Source: an uncultured Oscillospiraceae bacterium
GTDB lineage: Bacteria > Bacillota > Clostridia > Oscillospirales > Ruminococcaceae
DNA length: 64,000 bases
NCBI GenBank assembly: GCA_905197685.1
Contig: CAJJZS010000011.1
Coordinates: 1 to 64,000 of the forward strand
Direction: 5' to 3'
A program made the translations under genes and the position numbers. Under the pieces are notes generated by a model that ran no database searches, was not told the DNA's origin, and saw only the letters and a list, made by a program, of their open reading frames with translations. The first letter of the stretch is position 1. Each line of letters opens with the position of its first letter. Below are positions 59,851 to 64,000 of the stretch, piece after piece.

Positions 59851-60777
59851 TTAAATCATAAACCTTTTATCCGCGTTTGTCTGCGTTTCTTTGAAAATTA
59901 ACTGCATTTCTTCCGATTCTTTTTCGCTTATCGGACAAAAAGCCTTATAAAATGCGTTTATCTGCTCTAAAGAAAGGCTGTCTGCCGCCCGGTCAATCAG
60001 TTCCCGCTCCTGCTCGGAGAGATGTTCCAATCGCCCCAGCGCCTTTCTGAACTCTCGCCTTGCCCCCTTTCTCACCTGTTCGCAATCCTCCCTGAGCCGC
60101 TTTACCGTCTGCTCTAACTGTTCTGCCTGCCGAACGCTTAGCCAAACGCCCTGCCCGCTTTCTTTGTCCGAAAAACTCTTGATAATTCCCGCTGCCCGTT
60201 GGGCGGGAACTGCGACAAACGACCACTCATAGGCGTCCTGCGCTCCGACAAGTCGGGTGAAGCACCGCTTTCCTGCGTATTGCTGCCCTTTGATATGTTC
60301 GCAGCCACCCTCCGTTCTGCTTTTGCCGCAGACAGAGCAAACCCGGCTGCGGATGCTGCACCCAACGCTCACCTCTTTTTTGATGCCCGCCTCGATTTCC
60401 AAAATCAAATCCCGGTTCGATTCGGTCTTTACCATGTACGCTTTGGCAACCAGCGCGCAGTACGGCTCGCCCTGTTCGGTCAATCTGCCCGCCTCCTCCC
60501 TGAGCTGCGTTTGGTAAATTCTTGCCTGCTGATTTTTGCTGGAAGGCTCGTGGTCGCAGATTCCGGTTTTTCCCACAAACAGCTCTGCCAGTTCCTCCAG
60601 CGTTTTGCGGTCAAAACATTCGTTGTCCCTGTCAATATCATTGTCACATAACACCACGCTGAAACAGTAAATTTCCTCCGGGGAGAATGTGCGTCTGGTA
60701 AAGGCGTTAATCTGTTTTAACTCCTCGATGCTCGGCGCGCCTGCCTGCGTCAGCGTTCCCGCTGTTTTATATTCCAT
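59851..60777 (-). CDS. Prohead protease-like protein
   Basis: About 308 residues using the second ATG (an ATG at 60789 directly abuts AAAGGA, so the start is uncertain). YCFSVVLCDNDIDRDNECFD and GICDHEPSSKNQQARIYQTQ recall the protease core of phage head maturation proteins. WSFVAVPAQRAAGI is the conserved end of the core. Four cysteines (CSVCG, GGCEH) may bind zinc. The C-terminal 120 residues are coiled-coil-like, possibly scaffold. Confidence 0.75.
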   Translation of the reverse strand: MEYKTAGTLTQAGAPSIEELKQINAFTRRTFSPEEIYCFSVVLCDNDIDRDNECFDRKTLEELAELFVGKTGICDHEPSSKNQQARIYQTQLREEAGRLTEQGEPYCALVAKAYMVKTESNRDLILEIEAGIKKEVSVGCSIRSRVCSVCGKSRTEGGCEHIKGQQYAGKRCFTRLVGAQDAYEWSFVAVPAQRAAGIIKSFSDKESGQGVWLSVRQAEQLEQTVKRLREDCEQVRKGARREFRKALGRLEHLSEQERELIDRAADSLSLEQINAFYKAFCPISEKESEEMQLIFKETQTNADKRFMI

Positions 60778-60834
60778 CTTGTTTTTCATTCCTTTCTCTT
60801 CTTTTTTCCCTTTTTGAAGCGTTTTTCATCATTT

Positions 60835-61977
60835 TTACTCCGTTGGCTTTTCCTTCAGCTGCTGCGCTTGCTGTTCCAGCAGTTTTGCCCGCGCCTTTTC
60901 CACCTCGTCGGTGATGCTGATGTTTTTCCAACAAATCTTCAGCCTGCTGTCCAGTCCCATACTGCGCAGATGAAAGCGGCAGATTCGCAAAATAACCGAA
61001 TTTAACAGCTCCCGATAGCTTTCCAGCTCGCTTGCCAAAATTTCTGCCTGCTGCTGGCTCATGCGCTCGGTGGTGGACCAGCTGAGTCCCAGAATAAAGG
61101 GAGGCAACCCTAATTTTGCCACAATCTGCTCCAGCATCTGGCGAACCGGAATCTGGGTGTCAATAATCTGATTGTCCGCCCCAATCACCCGAATCTGCAC
61201 ATCGCCCACCGCTACAAAATCCTTAATCTGTTCCCCGCTTTGCATGGTGTCCGCCCACTGGGTCGCCAAATCCTGCGCGATTTCCCGGGCATACCCGCCG
61301 TCTATCTCGCCGTTCGGCTTGTAGGTCACGGCATAGCGCAGATTTCCCATCCGCTCAAAGTTTTGCCCCGTTGCCCGATAGATGCTAAGCAAAATGGAAG
61401 AAACCTCCTCCAAACCCGAAAGCAGCGACCTGCCTTTGATTTGTCCGGCTTTGGGCTGAAAGGCGGTGAACAAAATCCGCTCCGGATGAGCAATCGGCAG
61501 TTCTTCCCCGTTTTCTCTGCGGGCAAAAAACTGAATTTCCAGCGGATTTTCCCCCTGTTTTACCGAAAGGTTTTGCAGCGGCACATTGTACAGCGCCCCA
61601 ATGCCCTCCCCGTCCTTATTGGGCACAATCTCCCCCGCCGCGTTGCCGTAGGTCAGCAGATTGTCCAGATAGCAGTATAAAAATCGGGATAATCCCATCG
61701 AGGTTGCCCCCACCTGCACATTTTTGCAAAATTCCTCTATCTCCTGCTGCGACTGCGAATCGCCGCACACAATCTCAAATCCGCCCACCAGTCGGATGAT
61801 CTTGTGAATACCCGCGTCAATCATCGGAACGCTTTCGCGAATCCTGTCAAACAGACGGTTTTCCCACTCGGAACCCGTCGCCTGTACGCGGTAAAACGGA
61901 TTTGTCCGCTGTGACTTACACTGCACGCTTTGGCTGTAACCGACCGGCGAATCCTGCCGCTTCTTTTTCTTCCACAT
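60835..61977 (-). CDS. Phage portal protein
   Basis: 380 residues. VPMIDAGIHKIIRLVGGFEI, YGNAAGEIVPN, ILFTAFQPKAGQIKGRSLLS and LPPFILGLSWSTTERMSQQQ are portal hallmarks of the PBSX-like type. The dodecameric portal is the DNA gate. C-terminal Lys/Gln-rich helix. GGAG lies about 14 bases from the ATG. Confidence 0.88.
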   Translation of the reverse strand: MWKKKKRQDSPVGYSQSVQCKSQRTNPFYRVQATGSEWENRLFDRIRESVPMIDAGIHKIIRLVGGFEIVCGDSQSQQEIEEFCKNVQVGATSMGLSRFLYCYLDNLLTYGNAAGEIVPNKDGEGIGALYNVPLQNLSVKQGENPLEIQFFARRENGEELPIAHPERILFTAFQPKAGQIKGRSLLSGLEEVSSILLSIYRATGQNFERMGNLRYAVTYKPNGEIDGGYAREIAQDLATQWADTMQSGEQIKDFVAVGDVQIRVIGADNQIIDTQIPVRQMLEQIVAKLGLPPFILGLSWSTTERMSQQQAEILASELESYRELLNSVILRICRFHLRSMGLDSRLKICWKNISITDEVEKARAKLLEQQAQQLKEKPTE

Positions 61978-62021
61978 CTTTGTTTTTTCTTTCTCCTTTC
62001 CTTTGATATTGTTTTAGAACC

Positions 62022-63263
62022 CTATGCCCGCGGCTGCGAAATTGCAAAAAAACCGCTTTTTTGTTTTCCGAAAACCTCCATTGCAAAGTACCGGATTTCG
62101 TCCATCGCGTGGTCGTTTTCCTTTTTCGGCTGCTCTTTTCCCGCGCCTTCTTCCCAACGGTATTCCCCAAACTCCCGCAGGCTGTCGGCGCAGCAAGCGC
62201 AAAACAGCAGCTTACCCTGCCCTAACAATCGACTGACCAGCTGAATCCCCTGCATCACACGGTTGTCCGCCGGCTTCACCCGGTATTCCCCGTGTCTGCG
62301 AATACATTCGATAAAGCTCGCCGCCGAAGGGTCAACAATCACCGCCTCTATCGTTCGGCTGCCGCACAGCTCTTTTAGGTCGGCATAGTATTCTTCGTCG
62401 GTTTTGCAGCTTCCTTCCTTTTTGGAATCATAGTAAAATTCGTCCAAACGGTACCAGTTTCCCCCGCTTTCTCCCCACAATCCCATCGAGCAGGGATTCA
62501 CCGTGCCATAATCGCAGGAAAGATAGAATCGGCTGCACTGCGGCGGCGTTTGCACCACGTTCTTTTGGGAAAACATCGGATAAACGCTGCCCTGCGGGTT
62601 CACCCATTCCCCTTTGATAAAGCGTCTGTAAAAGCTGCCGCTGTACAGGCTTTCATACCTTCGCTTTACCTGTGGGGAAAGGGAAGGGTTGTCCTCCATC
62701 ACAAAGTGCAGGTAGGCTAAGTTTTTCTCCTCCCGCTTTTGAATCCACTCGGTATAAAACCAGTGAGATGGATACTCGGGATTGCAGTTAAACCAGAACT
62801 TGCTGCCCTGCACCGAACAGCGCGCCGCCGCCTGTTCCACAAAGCCGCGGTCCTGCAACGCCGCTTCGTCAAACAAAACGCCGCTTAATGTCATACCCTG
62901 AATCAGGGCAGCTTTGCTGCGGTCTTTGCCCGAAAAAAGATAGTAGCGGTTTTTTCTTGCTCCGCTTTGCACATCCAGATAATTCCCGCTCGATTTCTGC
63001 GTCACCTTCATTCCAACGCCTTCTAAAATTCCCTGAATCGGCTCGACCACATTTCTCCTCGCCGACGCCAGCGTTTTTGCACAGACTGCAAAGTTTGCGT
63101 TTTGAAAGTTTGCCATGCTCCACAGAAAAAAGGAAAGCGCCATGCACATCGTTTTTCCGCTTCTCACCGCCCCGTCGCAGATGATGCCGTCCCGCTGTTC
63201 CTGTCCGCTTCCCCTGCACCACCAGGTCAGCAGACGCATTTGTTTGGGACTGAATGCGGTTAT
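62022..63263 (-). CDS. Terminase large subunit; start codon apparently ATA
   Basis: About 413 residues counted from an ATA codon at 63263. Walker A GAVRSGKT, Walker B GVLFDEA, nuclease-side residues in YLSCDYGTVNP and VIVDPSAASF. It pumps DNA into the prohead. The homologous N-terminus begins about ITAFSPKQM. The frame is open upstream to a GTG at 63386 inside the small terminase, but the upstream segment looks non-homologous. In frame, ATG first occurs only at KQM. A single G-to-A change could have turned an ATGA overlap into ATAA, so expression is uncertain. Confidence 0.85.
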   Translation of the reverse strand: MTAFSPKQMRLLTWWCRGSGQEQRDGIICDGAVRSGKTMCMALSFFLWSMANFQNANFAVCAKTLASARRNVVEPIQGILEGVGMKVTQKSSGNYLDVQSGARKNRYYLFSGKDRSKAALIQGMTLSGVLFDEAALQDRGFVEQAAARCSVQGSKFWFNCNPEYPSHWFYTEWIQKREEKNLAYLHFVMEDNPSLSPQVKRRYESLYSGSFYRRFIKGEWVNPQGSVYPMFSQKNVVQTPPQCSRFYLSCDYGTVNPCSMGLWGESGGNWYRLDEFYYDSKKEGSCKTDEEYYADLKELCGSRTIEAVIVDPSAASFIECIRRHGEYRVKPADNRVMQGIQLVSRLLGQGKLLFCACCADSLREFGEYRWEEGAGKEQPKKENDHAMDEIRYFAMEVFGKQKSGFFAISQPRA

Positions 63264-63352
63264 TCCTCCGCAAGGGCGTCCGCTCCTTTTTGCAGCGCGC
63301 CCAAAATTCCCGTAAAGTCCTCCTGCTTCTCTAAATCCTTCGCCTGTTCGCC

Positions 63353-63709
63353 CTACTGTTCCTCCAGCTTCAGCAGCAGCTCGCACGCTTTCACCTTGTC
63401 CCAGAATTGGTATTCTCCTCCTTTCCCCGCGCCGTATTTTTGTAAAGAAAATCCCGCCAACAGATTTCCTTCAATGTCCGTTTTCGGCTCGGAAAATAAA
63501 ATCCGGCACAGTCCCAGTTTTGCAAGCTCGCCTGCCGATTCTTCTCCCAACTGCTTTCTTAGGTATTTCAGCTGCGCCGCTACCCTGCGCTCGCTTAAAA
63601 ACAGGATTCCGTTTTCCTCCGGCTCCCCCACCTTTCTTGCCGCGCGCCCGGCATCCCGCAGGATAAAATACCAGTAGGCAAACCGCTTTGCCTTCTCCGC
63701 TTCAAGCAT
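63353..63709 (-). CDS. Terminase small subunit-like protein with possible premature amber
   Basis: 118 residues from the ATG with AAAGGAG upstream. FAYWYFILRDAGRAARKVG, then FLSERRVAAQLKYLRKQLG, is a DNA-binding small-terminase pattern. The frame ends at TAG (63355-63353), but the next 30 codons (GEQAKDLEKQEDF, then GILGALQKGADALAEE) stay open and end exactly where the large terminase begins. This suggests the stop arose from CAG or is read through. Confidence 0.75.
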   Translation of the reverse strand: MLEAEKAKRFAYWYFILRDAGRAARKVGEPEENGILFLSERRVAAQLKYLRKQLGEESAGELAKLGLCRILFSEPKTDIEGNLLAGFSLQKYGAGKGGEYQFWDKVKACELLLKLEEQ

Positions 63710-63795
63710 CTGTTTCTCCTTTCTTTTTATTTTCATAAAGGCTCTCCTTTCCTTTTTTTATTTCTGTTTGTTTCCTAACCGAAACGCTTTTTAAG

Positions 63796-63837
63796 AAAAC
63801 CTCCTTTCACCTATACCCCGTTTTGCCCCAAAAGTTG
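63796..63837. repeat. 42-bp direct repeat, copy 1, upstream of the terminase genes
   Basis: From AAAACCTCCTTTCACC to CCCCAAAAGTTG, identical to 63959-64000. On the minus strand each copy carries GTGAAAGGAGG, a ribosome-binding-site-like sequence, but no good start codon follows. Confidence 0.8.
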
Positions 63838-63958
63838 CACGGAAATATGCAACAACCACACACTTGCAAAAAATTTTTATTTTTTAGGGACTTATATCGC
63901 TCCGGGGAAGTTGTTCTAAGACATTCTTGCTTTCGATTCTGTTAAAATCGTTTCTTAA

Positions 63959-64000
63959 AAAACCTCCTTTCACCTATACCCCGTTTTGCCCCAAAAGTTG
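63959..64000. repeat. 42-bp direct repeat, copy 2, at the right edge
   Basis: Identical to 63796-63837 at an offset of 163 bases; the repeat may continue past the window. The intervening DNA contains a GTTGCA/TGCAAC inverted repeat and no convincing ORF. Confidence 0.8.

Larger units (their letters stand above)
50921..64000 (-). mobile_element. Prophage or domesticated phage structural module (contractile tail, PBSX/Mu-like)
   Basis: Twenty consecutive leftward genes in the canonical order terminases-portal-protease-capsid-connectors-sheath-tube-baseplate. Genes overlap or touch. No integrase, repressor, lysis or long tail-fibre gene is visible, but the module may continue to the right. The left end stops at the fba terminator and is not at a tRNA. 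The tape-measure position holds only a short charged ORF. Confidence 0.9.

Overview
The window looks like a chromosomal segment of a Gram-positive Clostridia bacterium, most likely of the Oscillospiraceae/Ruminococcaceae type. Nearly every gene has a strong AGGAGG-type ribosome binding site. Promoters are TTGACA-17-TATAAT-like, secreted proteins are Gram-positive lipoproteins, and the family mix fits that group (DUF4358, DUF4830 and DUF1847 proteins, an AGCS symporter, TipAL-like MerR, RRNPP-type regulator, RelQ-like synthetase). No rRNA is present; one tRNA, the initiator tRNA-fMet, lies at 35967-36043. All family names come from reading the translations; no database search was run.

Layout. 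1-2.5 kb: an A/T-rich operon of two radical SAM proteins and a 75-residue ORF, under a promoter with a perfect 16-bp palindrome. 2.9-16.5 kb: housekeeping and transport (MATE exporter, phosphoglucomutase, CBS-type inorganic pyrophosphatase, heterodimeric ABC exporter divergent from a LysR regulator, GT8 glycosyltransferase, LepA). 16.6-22.3 kb: small membrane and secreted proteins, including a matrixin-like metalloprotease. 22.3-24.1 kb: a candidate peptide-pheromone module (signal-peptide-bearing 51-aa ORF, HTH-TPR regulator, a 21-bp-arm inverted repeat over the peptide promoter). 24.1-33.9 kb: IMP dehydrogenase, glutamine-amidotransferase-like hydrolase, two patatin phospholipases, ImmA-like protease, a second MATE exporter, an XRE regulator divergent from a sigma-region-4-like protein with matched operators, DegV and TrmL. 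34.1-34.4 kb: a type I toxin-antitoxin locus with a 27-aa holin-like toxin. 34.7-50.9 kb: alarmone synthetase, initiator tRNA, a probably highly expressed oligopeptide-binding lipoprotein, HAD phosphatase, dCMP deaminase, a secreted thioredoxin fusion, a self-regulating MerR/TipAL regulator, DUF1847, an AGCS symporter, a DNA-repair/RNA-modification operon and fructose-bisphosphate aldolase.

50.9-64.0 kb: twenty leftward phage structural genes form a PBSX/Mu-like contractile-tail module (terminases, portal, protease, decoration, HK97 capsid, connectors, sheath, tube, chaperone, hub, spike, gp25, baseplate J, XkdU, short appendage). It lacks a normal tape-measure gene, and no integrase, repressor or lysis gene is in view. 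The small terminase has an in-frame amber with 30 open codons beyond it, and the large terminase lacks a conventional start at the expected place. This suggests a minimal or decaying prophage, a GTA-like particle, or an unusually short-tailed contractile phage.

Regulatory logic is unusually readable: palindromes sit in the spacers of the XRE and MerR promoters and over the pheromone promoter, suggesting several self-contained switches. The strongest candidates for new biology are the peptide-regulator module, the toxin-antitoxin cassette with dispersed relatives of its terminator/promoter element, the radical SAM operon with its small ORF, and the tape-measure-less phage module.
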